Origin: Xiphydria camelus | Taxonomy: Eukaryota > Arthropoda > Insecta > Hymenoptera > Xiphydriidae | Length of the DNA stretch: 64,000 nt | Direction: 5' to 3' | Assembly (NCBI GenBank): GCA_963678675.1 | Contig: OY783194.1 | Coordinates: 24,530,278 to 24,594,277 of the forward strand | Shown here: in pieces, positions 22,921-33,679 of the stretch | How positions within the stretch are numbered: position 1 is the stretch's first letter | Layout: each line of letters opens with the position of its first letter | Made by a program: the position numbers and the translations under genes | The notes under the pieces: model-generated | The model's input: only the letters and a program-made list of their open reading frames with translations | The model's database searches: none | Told to the model about the DNA's origin: nothing

Positions 22921-23600
22921 TACCTAAGTTTTATGAATTTGCATTAAAAAACCTATTTTCTCATGCTCTTAATTAAAACTTTAGGTAACAAAGTATCGTA
23001 TTAACCGTGATCAAGAAACTCGGTAGAATCTCGTGCCAAAAATATACATACAATTGCACAATGGAAAGAATAAAGAATAAGAAATAAGGTGTAAGATTTA
23101 GTGTCGAGCGAAAACCGGATGTTTATGCGAAAATAACCGGACGAATTTGACGAATTTATTAAGTTTAGGAAAAAGCTCATAAAAACCAAACTAAGAATGA
23201 TATTTTAAAAAATTCAAAATGCAGCGTATTACAGAAGAAAGAGAGAATAATGCAATGTCAATTGTGTTTCAATATATATTGAAAATCATACGAATAACAT
23301 AGATATTAAACACGATGAAAAACATATAAATAAGTTTCTCTTCTATAATACAAACAATATTTGCACATAACAATAATGATCGTTGAATCATAATTTTATG
23401 TAGGTCACGAAGTATGAAATATAAGTATTACATTTTCAATAATTTTTAATAAAATAACCAATATCGGTCCTGAGCGAACAACGATATATCGTCGTCCGGC
23501 ACTAAAAGGATTAAGGTTTCTCGAGCGGTACAGGGGCTTTTTCCCTGCTAAAAGTTAATCCACTGAAGTACAGTAACACTCTAAAGTATGTTTTTCGTGC
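22921..23600. other. AT-rich, no gene seen
   Basis: AT-rich sequence with no recognisable repeat or gene. GAATCTCGTGCCAA at 23027-23040 resembles the shared motif at 7341-7360 and 45948-45967. Confidence 0.4.
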
Positions 23601-23710
23601 GATGTGGCACAACGTTTGACGTACAGTAGTATGTGTGTATCAGTGAGTTCAAAAATGGAGCCCAAAACATCTGGTCATGCATCTGTACGTCATGCAACGT
23701 TGCCACATTG
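23601..23710. repeat. Imperfect palindrome, about 33-bp arms
   Basis: GATGTGGCACAACGTTTGAC with GTACAG on the left is matched in reverse complement by CTGTACGTCATGCAACGTTG with CCACATT on the right, around a loop of about 40 bp. It is not related to family A. It may be a small foldback element. Confidence 0.6.
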
Positions 23711-24729
23711 ACTTATCAAAGGTGAAATTTATAAAGAAAAATTAATAAAAAAATAACGGGCTTCTTAATGAACGTGAAAATTGGTATAGATGATTTCAGT
23801 TCATTAAACTTGCTGTTCAAAAAATTTCAGAATTTTTTCACTATTTTTCTCAGAAATATCGCGGTTTGTTGGTTATAACTCATAAAAACGTATGTTATTT
23901 TGTTATTCAAAAATCTTTGCAACGAGCTTCTTAAAAGACTTGAAAATTTAACTGAATTTTTTTTTTACTTCAATCTCTCTCTTACCGAATGCAATCATTT
24001 TGAAGCATTTCTCACTATTTTTGGTATAACGCTCGAGAAACCTTAATAGTCCGAATTCGCGCGCACATTTCCAGTTTGCAACGCGAGAATCGATATTGCG
24101 AGGGCTGACGGAATCGATGAGGTTAGGTTCCACGTCGCGTTAGGGAAATGCGACGCGACGTGGCCTACATTGGCGAACGCACGGCCAGCTGTGACGCGAC
24201 GGCGAACGCATTGACGCGTAACGGGGTGGTTGGTCGCCGAAGGCAGGGAGGCCTCATGGCGAGACCGACTGCGATCGCGCGTGCGTGAGTCAGAGCGACT
24301 GTGAATGCATGCGTATTGCACGCGTGGGGATAATTCATTCGGCGCGCGTAATAATAGGTCGGGCACGTGTGACGTACGCTGCCTATACGCGTACGAGTAT
24401 ATATATCTATACAGCGATTTCATTAAACGCTCGTGCGAATTTCCACCCGGGGACAAATACAATACAACGCGAGTGCGGCGCGACGTGATGGGGCGCATTC
24501 GTCGCGCGGTACCCTTGATTCCTCAGCCGCGATTAGGAGCGCTCGAGTTGTTTCGGGAAGAGGACGAAAAAACGGGCGCGGGGAAACGGCGAGTAAAAAG
24601 TGGGTTACGCAAGCTGATAAAGAAATATTTTTGTGGACACACCTTGGAACCGATATCGGAATTTAGCATCTGTACCCGAGTAACACAGTTTAGTCAAAGT
24701 GATGTTACGCTCGTTAAAAAACGTCTTTT
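23711..24729. other. AT-rich then CpG-rich block (24050-24620), no gene seen
   Basis: The second half is strongly CpG-rich (GCGACGCGACGTGG). Mutually overlapping frames occur on both strands (24043-24498 minus, 24305-24766 plus) with no recognisable domain. It may be regulatory. Confidence 0.35.
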
Positions 24730-25085
24730 TTTTGTCAAAATGACTTCAAATGTCTGTCAGAAATGATGAAATAATAAGATTTTATCGTTATTTTCTCATT
24801 TTTAAAAACGTGTGATGTCATTTTGACATAAAAAATGACGTCCTTGAATTAGTGACATTATTTTGGTCTTTCGGAAATGATAAAATAATAAGATTTTATC
24901 GTTATTTTCTCATTTTTAAGAACGTCTGATGTCATTTTGACAAAAAATGACGTCCTTGAGTTAGTGACATTATTTTGGTCTTTCAGAAATGATAAAATAA
25001 TAAGATTATCGTTATCTTCTCATTTTTAAAAAGTCTGATGTCATTTTGACAAAAAAAATTACGTCCTTGAGTTAGTGACATTATT
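24730..25085. repeat. Tandem repeat, three units of about 112-114 bp
   Basis: Anchor AAATGATRAAATAATAAGAT occurs at about 24761, 24875 and 24987. Each unit holds an imperfect palindrome (AAATGATAAAATAATAAG against the inverse around TATCGTTATTTTCTCATTT), then GTCATTTTGAC, AAAAATGACGTCCTTGA and TTAGTGACATTATTT. Units are very similar, so the array is relatively recent. Confidence 0.9.
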
Positions 25086-25149
25086 TCGACCAAAGTGTGT
25101 TGCTCGGATAGATCACGATTGACCATTGATCTAATCTCGTTAGCCCCAA

Positions 25150-25395
25150 GAAAAAGTTACATGTTTGACATATAAAAAAAATGTAATATATGTAGCGAGC
25201 ATTCAAAATACATATATATATATATACGTTTTTGCCGCTTTTTATATACTTCGACAATATTTGAAATACATTGCAAATATATTTTGAGTATATTAACAAA
25301 AAATATATTTTCAATTTTCTAATTCAGCCAATTTTTGTAAATACATTTAAAAATATTATTATAATATATTTGAAGTATCCGTGAAGCTATACATA
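25150..25395. repeat. AT-rich dispersed repeat, family D
   Basis: It holds AGCATTCAAAATACATATAT, TTTTTGCCGCTTTTTATATA, CTTCGACAATATTTGAAATA and AATATATTTTCAATTTTCTA, matching the family D segments at 1161-1500, 2560-2846 and 8055-8440. Confidence 0.55.
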
Positions 25396-26018
25396 TATAT
25401 CGAAAACTAACCAAAAAAACTGTCGATCTCACTTCGCGGCCGGAGGTGGAAATCGACCAATTTTTCTTCTTAACAAGGTCAGATCAAAGGTGAGTGAACT
25501 TGTTAAAATTCTCTCGTGCTGGTTTGCATATCGGCACAAGACGCGGCTACGGGCAAAAAATAGAGTCGTGTCCGCCAGAGTCGCGCAGCAACGCGAAAAT
25601 TCGCTTTGCCAGAAACACAGTTTTGTTTTTGCTTAATAAAAGCAGGCTACCAGACCGGGCAAAACTGAACGGAGCTGAGCGACGTGGAGACGTCGGCGCA
25701 GCGATGCGAAACGGAAGGACGCAAAGCAAAGCCGACGTTGTTAAATATCTATATGTAGGTACACCTATGTATCGCCCCTTTTAGAGCCACCCGGCTTACT
25801 TCGCGGTAGCTATATACACATGCAGTCGACTTAAAGCTCGAGGCTCGATTGTAGCAACATTTAATTTCTAACGGTATTCTATCGCACCGCTACGGACGAT
25901 CCGTATTTGGCGTAAAGTTGACGGAAAATAAAACATAGCGAAACCTTTTACAGTTGATTGTACAATTATACAACATTGCAGAGTTACTGAATTTTTTACA
26001 TTTTTGGGGTTTATTTTT
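25396..26018. other. No gene seen
   Basis: Mixed sequence with a GC-richer patch near 25500-25730. Overlapping frames on both strands have no family. Confidence 0.35.
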
Positions 26019-26503
26019 CCAGTTCGACTTATAAAAAATGTTAATCAGAATAATAGATGTATTCGATGGTAAACATTCTTGAATTATTCAATTTTGTTAA
26101 TTTTATCAGGAAAAGAAATTCGTAATTATGATTTTTTCAAATGTATAATGTATCCCCAAATTAAATCTACTATTTATAAATTATGAATACGTCATTATTT
26201 TATTATATACTTAATAATAATTTTTTAAGTCACATATACATTGAATAAATTTCTAATTTCGGTGACCAGTTCGATTTATAAAAGAAAATGTTGATTAAAA
26301 TAATGAGATGGTGAAAATTCGTGAACTGTCCAATTTTATTAATTTTATCAGGAAAAGAAATTTGTAATTATGATCTTTCCAAAAAAGTATAATATATCTC
26401 CAAATTAAATCTACTTTCTTTAAATTATGAATATGTACTTGTTTCCTAATAAAATAACAATCTTTAAAATCACATCTACATTAAATAAGTTTCCAATATA
26501 ACG
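26019..26503. repeat. Diverged tandem duplication, two units of about 245 bp
   Basis: Unit one (26019-26265) starts CCAGTTCGACTTATAAAAAA and unit two (26266-26503) starts CCAGTTCGATTTATAAAAGA. Both contain TTTTATCAGGAAAAGAAATT, GTAATTATGAT, CCAAATTAAATCTACT and AAATTATGAATA. AT-rich and non-coding. Confidence 0.8.
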
Positions 26504-26938
26504 CTCTTTTTAAATAAGAAAAAGATTCCCGTAAAGAAATAACTAAAACTCGTTTTTTTTTTGAGAAAGCTTTGATTTCACTGAATTTTTATGAAAATTA
26601 AATAACTAAATAGAAAAGGATCCTCGCAATAAAGATAATTTATAGCAAAAAAGGAATATGTGTAGCCTTAAAATTAAGTTAAATTAAGTAAGCATCAGGT
26701 TCTTCCATTCAGCGAGATCCTCGTAAGGCTTACAGGTCCCACGGCTGAGTTTATATGTACTTTCCCATTACTTTTACCCGGATCACGACCGTGTTTTGTG
26801 CAAAGTGGTCGTTATCCCATCTGCCATCTGCACCTCTTTACTTCATTTATTTTAACGCGTCGTTTGTGCCACTGATTTCTAATTGCAGCGAAGAATTTCC
26901 AATGTACAAAGTGTATCACTGTCGGCGCGCAATATATA
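26504..26938. other. No gene seen
   Basis: AT-rich sequence. An ATG frame from 26755 runs into the next hairpin, so it is not credible. Confidence 0.4.
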
Positions 26939-27043
26939 AGGAAAAGCGGGGAAAGTTGACGCGGGAAGTTGACCCCTCATTCTCATTAGTTTCCACGGAA
27001 ACTAGAGGCCAACTTCTTGTTTCACATTTCCTCGGTCTACCTT
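26939..27043 (+). repeat. Family A hairpin (A2), diverged
   Basis: The left arm AAGGAAAAGCGGGGAAAGTT, then GACGCGGGAAGTTGACCCCTC, pairs imperfectly with TAGAGGCCAACTTCTTG and CATTTCCTCGGTCTACCTT. The loop is CTCATTAGTTTCCA. Confidence 0.85.
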
Positions 27044-27427
27044 ACGTGACTCTGAATTCTTCACCGAATATAAATGAATATGAGACTCGATTTTCTGAAT
27101 TACTACTCTAATAAGCTTAGTAGAGTACAATTCGTTTCACTTTTAAATAAAATATTTTCATTAATATCAGCGATTTACTTCATCACTTTATCCCTTTAAG
27201 AGAAATAGTTATTTTAGAATTAAATACTGCAAGAATTTTATTAACTATACATATTGCCTTAACCCAATACCAAAACGTAATACTCGGTTAATTAATTGAG
27301 GTAAATTATTTCATCGTGCTAATAACTATTGATTTCCTCAGTTTGCCAGCAAGAACTCGCTATATTTCAGTCTTAATTGGAATCGATATCGGCAGGACGT
27401 TTGTTCAGTAGACATTATAGTGCTTGT
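27044..27427. other. No gene seen
   Basis: AT-rich sequence with no recognisable gene or repeat. Confidence 0.4.
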
Positions 27428-27533
27428 AGGGGAGAGTCGAGTAGCCCCGGACATGCTGTTGGCCCCTGGTTCGCACGGTTGGGAATGCTATGCAGGGGCC
27501 ATCAAGGTTTTCCGGGGCCATCTGCCTTTCCCC
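27428..27533. repeat. Divergent family A-like palindrome
   Basis: Left AGGGGAGAGTCGAGTAGCCC, then CGGACATGCTGTTGGCCCCT. The right side holds AGGGGCCATCAAGG, CCGGGGCCATC and CTTTCCCC. Core and length match family A, but the middle of the arm has CCCCGGA instead of the usual sequence. The loop is not the family loop. A distant subfamily or an unrelated foldback is possible. Confidence 0.5.
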
Positions 27534-27916
27534 AAGTGCTGAAAAGTAACTACATATACGGTTTGGAATGCAACTAACGCGCGGTCTCGCCTACGTGCGC
27601 CTACAATGCCCCGTTTCGTTTCCATATTCTCCGGCGAAACATTCTTGGAGATATAATTCCGGCAGTAGGCAAGAGGATTTCCATTTAGATTTCTCATTCG
27701 CCTTTTCCAGTTCTCTTTATGAGGAATACGTAAGTAGTTTCTCCATTAACCCTAGTCACCTACTGCAAGGAACGTGCATTTGCACCCGCTGAAGCACCTG
27801 CGGCGCTTACGAATTTTCTTAGTGTGACCTAACTTAATCTGGCAAACGAAAATTGTTTCCTTCCAATGGAGTATGCATACACGTCTCTCGCGTAGTTTTG
27901 GACTAGAGAAGATTTA
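27534..27916. other. No gene seen
   Basis: Mixed sequence with short frames on both strands and no family match. Confidence 0.35.
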
Positions 27917-27925
27917 CTGTGGGTG

Positions 27926-28016
27926 TGGGAAAATAAAAAGTAGGCCCCTCTTTTCTATGGAAAGTAATGGGAACGAGGGGCCAACTTCCTCCTGCATTTT
28001 TTTCAGATTTTCCCCG
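27926..28016 (-). repeat. Family A hairpin, in duplicated unit 1
   Basis: AGTAGGCCCCTCTTTTCTAT at the left core, loop TATGGAAAGTAATGG, right core ACGAGGGGCCAACTTCC. The outer arms GGGAAAATAA and TTCAGATTTTCCC pair. The left arm has lost a few bases (AGTAGGCC for AGTTGGCC). Confidence 0.85.
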
Positions 28017-28099
28017 GAAAAAAATACAGTTTACTTATTTATGGGCGGCTTAATTATTTGAGAGTTTTCAACTCATTGACGATTCATATTGCAGTGGGC

Positions 28100-28193
28100 G
28101 TGCGGAAATAATAAGTTGGCCCCTCTTTTCTATGAAAAGTAATGCGAAATAGGGGCCAACTTCCTCCTGCAGTTTATTTCAGACTTTCCTTGA
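28100..28193 (-). repeat. Family A hairpin, in duplicated unit 2
   Basis: AGTTGGCCCCTCTTTTCTAT, loop TATGAAAAGTAATG, then AATAGGGGCCAACTTCC. Outer arms CGGAAATAAT and TTTCAGACTTTCC. It is 174 bp downstream of its sister copy. Confidence 0.85.
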
Positions 28194-28264
28194 AAGAAAT
28201 TTATTTGTTTATTAATGGATGGTTCTGTTATTTGAGAATTTTGAACTCATTGACGATTCATATT

Positions 28265-29164
28265 AAAAACGTTTCTCGATACATGCACAAATAAGAGATC
28301 GCGCTTTCTAATAGTTGAAATATTAATAATTATGGACGGATTGTGTTAAGGCAAATAAAGTTCCATAAATACATTCAGAATAAAGATGTCTCGCTGGGAA
28401 AAGCGAGTATACATTGTTGTCTTTTTAAATAAAACTATTTTACTTCTTATTTACGTTCAATCAAATAAACAGTGAATGGACCAACGAAATATTTATCCAA
28501 TTCTCCCTATCTACAAAACTAAACCGAACAGAAAATTGGGTCGTATACCCCTGATAACCCCCGAAGAATAAACCGCATCGAAATAGAAGGATTCCAAGTT
28601 TATCTCGAAAATAAGTCCTCGCCGAAAGATGGAGCAACCAAAGCAGCATCCGTAGGTCGAATACGACCGATGCAGGATTTCGAGTATAAGAGGAAGACAA
28701 AGTAGTTATTCGAAGGCCGGAACTTTCAGCTTGTGATCTCTCGAATATGGCCACTGCAGCGAGGAGCTCGCGCATTTTAAAGTAGTTCGTGCAACGTTTT
28801 GCGACGTAACTTTCGACCCGATACCGACGAAGCAAGAACGCGAGGTCACGTATCGATATCGATCCAGGGACGCTCAGTCGCCGAGCAATACCGAAGGAAG
28901 CTCCCAACGTTAATAGCGACCTTAACTCGGTTTGTACGGCACGTTTCCCCCCGTCGCTCGACTCGGTAAGTAAATTTTTACGACGTCGAATTATCTACAA
29001 ATTCCTTCGCGGGTCATCGACAATGACTTTCGAGCGGCGTCGACGAAATGTTTGCTGTGAGTTTCGCTTGCGTCGTCGCGAAGACTTCTTTTTGGAAGAT
29101 ACTTTATTTCTATCGCGTTTCTTTTGTAATATATTTACTACGAAGTCAATTTATGTATTTAATA
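28265..29164. other. No gene seen
   Basis: AT-rich sequence, then a GC-richer patch at 28600-29070. A 148-codon minus-strand frame (28461-28907) has no recognisable domain. Its predicted protein has no family signature I know, and it stays unassigned. Confidence 0.35.
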
Positions 29165-29272
29165 TAGGGTAAAGTGGGGTGAGATGACCAAGGAAGTTGG
29201 CCCCTCGTTTCTATTACTTTCCGTGGCGACGAGGGGCCATCTTCCTCGGCGATTTCGCCCCACTTTAGCCTA
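29165..29272 (+). repeat. Family A hairpin, complete (A1, AAAGTGGGG variant)
   Basis: A 108-bp palindrome flanked by TA. Left TAGGGTAAAGTGGGGTGAGA, right CGCCCCACTTTAGCCTA; the AAAGTGGGG outer-arm variant is matched as CCCCACTTT. The loop is TATTACTTTCCGTGG. Inner arm AAGGAAG/CTTCCT is also matched. Confidence 0.95.
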
Positions 29273-29299
29273 TGAAAAGTATTGTGTTTAGAATTATAG

Positions 29300-29403
29300 A
29301 GGAGATCGGGGCAAGTTTAGAGGTGAAGTTGGCCCTTCGTTACGATGGAAAGTAATGGGAACGAGGGGCCAACTTCTCATATCAACTTGCTTCAATTTCT
29401 CCT
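29300..29403 (-). repeat. Family A hairpin (A2)
   Basis: Left AGGAGATCGGGGCAAGTTTA, right CAACTTGCTTCAATTTCTCC. The core GAAGTTGGCCCTTCGTT pairs with AACGAGGGGCCAACTTC. The loop is GATGGAAAGTAATGG. Only 27 bp from the preceding A1 copy, so A1 and A2 copies sit side by side. Confidence 0.9.
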
Positions 29404-29603
29404 GCACATTCAGTATGATATGTTTTATACTTTTGAGTAAACGAGTTTCATGTTTGTGTGTGCCTTCTATAGCCGCAGCAAACCACGATGTGCGTTTACA
29501 GCGATCTCCTGACTAATAGGAAATTCGAGTAGGTTTGACAATCATCGAAAAATTATTGTTTCGGAATGTTGAGATTATGTTCTCGTTGTTCACGTCGATT
29601 TTA

Positions 29604-29669
29604 ATAGGAAGTTGGCCTCTCGTTCCTACTACTTCTCATGGCAACAAGGGGCCAACTTGCCTCGCCTTC
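29604..29669 (+). repeat. Family A hairpin, core only
   Basis: AGGAAGTTGGCCTCTCGTTC, loop CTACTACTTCTCATGG, then CAAGGGGCCAACTTG. The outer arms are not recognisable. Confidence 0.78.
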
Positions 29670-30036
29670 TAATTCGTAGTCGTAGTTGAAGGAGTCTGCA
29701 ATTTCGGTTCGAGAGAAACGTACCAGTTCTAACCACAGGCCAGGGAAATGGGGCTGACCGGTGGTGGTTACTAAAGGCTAATCGGGATTCTGACGTTTAA
29801 GCGAAGGAGATAACAGCAGGAAACCTCCGCGCAATTCGGCACAGCGGTCGCAATTTCGTAAACCTCCCGAAAGACGAGTTGAATGAGTAATTTCCAGAAG
29901 CTCGATCGTGTCGAATTAAATTAGGGAAATTCTAATTAAATTTGAGCGTCGGGTGAATCATTTATTGCTGTTTCGAATGAGCCGTTTTCCACTAAAAACA
30001 TTACAGAGTAAAATCGATACACAGCTCATATTGACA
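29670..30036. other. No gene seen
   Basis: Mixed sequence without recognisable features. Confidence 0.4.
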
Positions 30037-30473
30037 GCTACATTGTAAGAAATTTTGTATTAATTTTGATATAATTATGTATAAAGCTTTATCCAATACG
30101 TGATTATGAAAATCAATATACTCTGCCATGAAGTTTATATTAAATTTAATATAATTCAATTTAAAGATAAACTATAAAAAAATGTGTATTTTTAATATAC
30201 TTTTACATAAAGCTTTTTTCTAATACGTGATTGTGAAAATTAATGTACACCATAATTATGAAAATTAATACATTTCCTTATAAAATTTCCCTTATAAATT
30301 TCACAAAGAAGTATATTAATTTTCATAATCACACATTGGAAAAAACTTTATGTACAATTATATAAAATGTAATACAAATTTTGCATGGCAGTGTATTAAT
30401 GTTCATAATAACATGTATTGGACAAAATTTTACATAAAATTACATTCAAAGTACAAATTTATCTTACAGTAGC
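30037..30473. mobile_element. MITE-like foldback, about 437 bp
   Basis: The left end GCTACATTGTAAGAAATTTT is the imperfect inverse of the right end, AAATTTATCTTACAGTAGC. Internally, ATAAAGCTTT, CCAATACGTGATTATGAAAA and ATTAATACAC-type phrases occur twice in each orientation. A half copy sits at 12636-12733. AT-rich, non-coding. Confidence 0.7.
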
Positions 30474-30545
30474 GTCTATAGGTCTAGATACGGTTAACGG
30501 TTCTCTCGAACAATATTATACTATAGAGAATACGAAGCATTTACG

Positions 30546-31135
30546 TCACAGAATTCGTTATCGAGCCTACAGAATACTCAGTAGTCTTGATTAGTTCCGA
30601 TTTGCATGAATTCGTGTATTTTAATTTAAACATGTGTCGCGATAGGTGCGTACGCAAAAATCAAAATAACGAGAGGGAGCCACAACCTACAAAAAGCTGA
30701 AACTTAATAATCACTTGTAAACTAATTAAGAAAAGTAAGTTATTAAGATTTTTTTCTTCAACATCTTTTTTCCCATTCGAATCTATCAAATAATTATTAC
30801 TTTAAAGACCACTCAGCAATCGGCGACACAGGATTCATCACCGAGTCTGAAATACTTAACGATGCTGATTGGTCCCAATTTGCATTAATTCACGCATTTT
30901 AAATCAAGCGCACGCCGACTCGTTGTTAGACAGCCACTTGCCCCGTGGTGTGATCTATATTCGAAGGTCGAGTACTCGTAAGAAACATAAATCGTGATAA
31001 AATACCAAACAAGTAAAAAGAGTTGACACGCGATAATAGTCGTAACTAAAAAGTTCATAAGCAATTAAAAATTTCTTCTTCGATATTTTTGTTCTACGTC
31101 TCGATTTAACTCCATTCGAAACCAAACTCCATTTC
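30546..31135. repeat. Diverged tandem duplication, unit about 280 bp
   Basis: Near 30546, CACAGAATTCGTTATCGAGC, then GATTAGTTCCGATTTGCAT. Near 30827, CACAGGATTCATCACCGAGT, then GATTGGTCCCAATTTGCAT. The match resumes at AAGATTTTTTTCTTCAACAT and AAAATTTCTTCTTCGATATT. Old, non-coding. Confidence 0.65.
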
Positions 31136-31717
31136 TTCCTTCTTACGTCAATACGTCAAAAAATTCCGGCAGACACGAATTAATTAGTTCTCGAAAAACG
31201 GACGAACCCGAGTTATCTTATCGAATAAATCATTCAGATTCTCTTTATATACGTGTAATTATAGGTGTACTCATGTCTCTTTATCTCCAATTTGCGTTCG
31301 CCTTAATGACTTCCAAAACACAGTCGAACCTCTCTGCTATCATCATGCCGCGCACGAGATAAAGTACTTCGCGAGACATAGCAGGTGTTACGTAGGATTT
31401 CTCAAGGTGACGACGTAGCGAATCGCACACGTTAGCGAATGAATCACTAAGTTCCACCGAATTACAACGGCGCAACGCTACGCTTCGACGTGACTCACGG
31501 GCGACATTGACATTACCGCTCGCGGCTTGATCATTGTGTGTAAAGAGAGGTTCTCCTTCCACGTCTTTTCTCTTTCATTTTTAACTGTTTCCATTCGTAC
31601 AATAAAGCCTCTCCGAATTAAGGATTCATGGAAGGACTGCTACGTTACAGAGGGTGTCATCCGGAGGCGTGACTGCACTGAGAAAAAAATTTGTTTGATA
31701 AAAATAAATTTGTCTTT
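31136..31717. other. Mixed sequence with one unassigned minus-strand frame
   Basis: A minus-strand frame at 31281-31562 has a plausible amino-acid composition (serine-, leucine- and glutamate-containing, no low complexity). However, its first codon would be GTG, an in-frame stop lies just upstream, and no polypyrimidine tract precedes it as needed for an internal exon. I recognise no domain and do not call it a gene. Confidence 0.3.
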
Positions 31718-31826
31718 TAGGGTAAAGTGGGGTGAGATGGCCAATGAAGTTGGCCCCTCGTTTCTATTGCTTTCCGTGGCGACGAGAGGCCAACTTCCTT
31801 GGCCATCTCACCCCACTTTTACCTTA
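31718..31826 (+). repeat. Family A hairpin, complete (A1, AAAGTGGGG variant)
   Basis: Left TAGGGTAAAGTGGGGTGAGA, right TCTCACCCCACTTTTACCTTA, flanked by TA. The inner arm TGGCCAATGAAG pairs with CTTCCTTGGCCA. The loop is TATTGCTTTCCGTGG. Confidence 0.95.
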
Positions 31827-32031
31827 CATAGCAAAGCTAGGTTTTGCTGAGAATTTTTTGTTATCACGACGAAAATATTATCTTCGGCAGCTAAGTATAT
31901 GGCCAATAATGGCAAATGTAACTGGGGCATTTCATGCAACTTCAGCCACTCGAAAAATGAATGTATCCAAAAAAATGTCTAAAAATCAGATTATACGAAT
32001 ACAACAATTCTATCAAGTTACAAATCAATCC

Positions 32032-32077
32032 CAAACGAGGGGCCACCTTCACATATAAACAAGGCCCGGTCTCCCTT
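32032..32077. repeat. Family A half hairpin (A2 right arm only)
   Basis: AAACGAGGGGCCACCTTCAC, ATATAAAC and AAGGCCCGGTCTCCCTTA are a complete A2 right arm. No left arm precedes it. Breakage at the palindrome centre is the simplest origin. Confidence 0.8.
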
Positions 32078-33300
32078 AATCGTCTTTTTCTTTATTTTTG
32101 AATTTGAGGACCATGCCTTGTGGACGACACTTGCGTATTTTTTAAACGACTAGGAGTTCTATGATGTAACTTTGCACGAAATATACCTTTTAACTAGATA
32201 AATATGAGGAAAAAAAGGTGTCGGTGATAAGACATGGCCCTCAATTTCAAAAATAAAATTAGAAAAAGATACGATTACTATGTGATTCGTAGAAGGATCG
32301 GTCTATAGTTTAGTATAATTGTTATACAAATCTTGCAATCAAAAAATAATATAAGAGAGGGCGATAATATAATATTAACTCCTTTTCTCTACTTCGCCAT
32401 TTAACTTACGGTTAACACTAACTTACTTATTTTGTCAAAGAGCTCGTAATATGTACAACGATCCTTTTATCTTCCGGTATATATAGTACTTATTTTATTT
32501 TCCCTTAAGACGCCACGGGCGTGCCGCGCGAAGATAAGAGGATAAGCATGAAGCGAGAAAAATTATCCGCCGTACGTTCTTCAAAATAAAAGTTTCAATT
32601 GAAAAAATAGACCAGACTAAACGCTTATCGCAACTTTTTCAGAAAACTAGTTATAATAAGTTACTGAAGAAATTGGTAGACAAGGTTAATTACGAGTACT
32701 TTGTGACATCAAAGAGAATATATTTCTTTTTCAAGAAAAGGCGTCTCTTCTCTTTAATATAAAACTCGTACCGAGTATTAAAATATAATATACTGATTAG
32801 TATAATGACGCTAATGAATTATTACAAAGTATACCATTGAATGTTCCATAAAATACGAAGTAGGTCACAATATAACACCTATATTTAAAAAAACTACATT
32901 GAATGCATTTTTCAGTTTACGATAGCCTTATGGGAAGGCCCCACATTTATTTCATTCATTCATTTATTTAATTTTATTTGTAATATCAGAGAATCAAAAA
33001 TAAAAAGAGGCTATACCTAATTTAAGAGTTACAGAGAAATTTATAATGCAATTATTAATTAAACTATTCTTTACATTCAATCAATTTATAATAATTAAAA
33101 TAACAAAAAATTGATGAACTGAAAGATTTAATTAAAAAAATATTTCATTAAAGATGAATTAGAATTTTTTTATATCCCCCCTTGAGAGGAGAGGAATAAT
33201 TTACAATTCAAAATCACTTCGCTCGCCCTCTTGACTTTGCCTAAGAGACACGCAACATCTTTACTAAACACACGCGGTAAATCATCATCGCTCGACAGCG
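32078..33300. other. AT-rich, no gene seen
   Basis: AT-rich with simple ATTCATTCATTTATTT low complexity near 32946-32975. No gene or repeat family was recognised. Confidence 0.45.
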
Positions 33301-33320
33301 TTCCATCGAGAGAGCATGGG

Positions 33321-33330
33321 TATATAAATA
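33321..33330 (+). promoter_or_regulatory. TATA-box-like core promoter candidate
   Basis: TATATAAATA is followed 30 bases later by ACTGAAG (A at 33351), a spacing right for transcription start, and by a CpG-richer block to about 33670. This is the best TATA context in the window. No ATG frame of useful size follows, so any transcript would be non-coding or spliced. Confidence 0.35.
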
Positions 33331-33679
33331 GTCCCCTTTTCTCGAACGCGACTGAAGCTCGACCGGGTTAAGCCGAGGAAGCGCTATCTGCATCGAGGCC
33401 CCGTAGGCGACGTCGCTTCCGTAAGTGGGGGAGAGACGGTAACGAGCGGATATCGCTCCGAGGTAGACGTCAAATCTGACGTTTTAATTCCTGGAGACTT
33501 TACCCTCCTCTCGCGGAGGGAGGACGCGTTGCGAGGAAAATCCACGGTTTCCCCGGGAACAAGGGGAACGTTAACTTGTCGCGTGATAACATCGACGAAA
33601 GGAGATTTGAAGAATGCTATGATATCTCTAGCCGTTATCTGGCGACGGCGAAAAATATTGGCTGTACGAGAGGCTGTTG
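33331..33679. other. CpG-richer block downstream of TATA site, no gene seen
   Basis: GC-richer sequence. Frames on both strands (33384-33767 minus, 33529-33849 plus) run into the next hairpin and lack an ATG at their starts. If the TATA site is active, this would be transcribed 5' sequence and would carry the hairpin at 33680 into RNA. Confidence 0.3.

Larger units (their letters stand above)
27917..28264. repeat. Direct duplication of a 174-bp unit containing a hairpin
   Basis: Units 27917-28090 and 28091-28264 each contain a family A core followed by CTTCCTCCTGCA, and end in TTATTTGAGA then ACTCATTGACGATTCATATT. The shared sequence outside the hairpin shows that the copy number grew by tandem duplication, not by two insertions. 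Confidence 0.88.

Noticed and set aside
31281..31562. Minus-strand frame with protein-like composition
   Set aside because: It starts at GTG right after an in-frame stop, has no acceptor-like sequence upstream and no recognisable domain.
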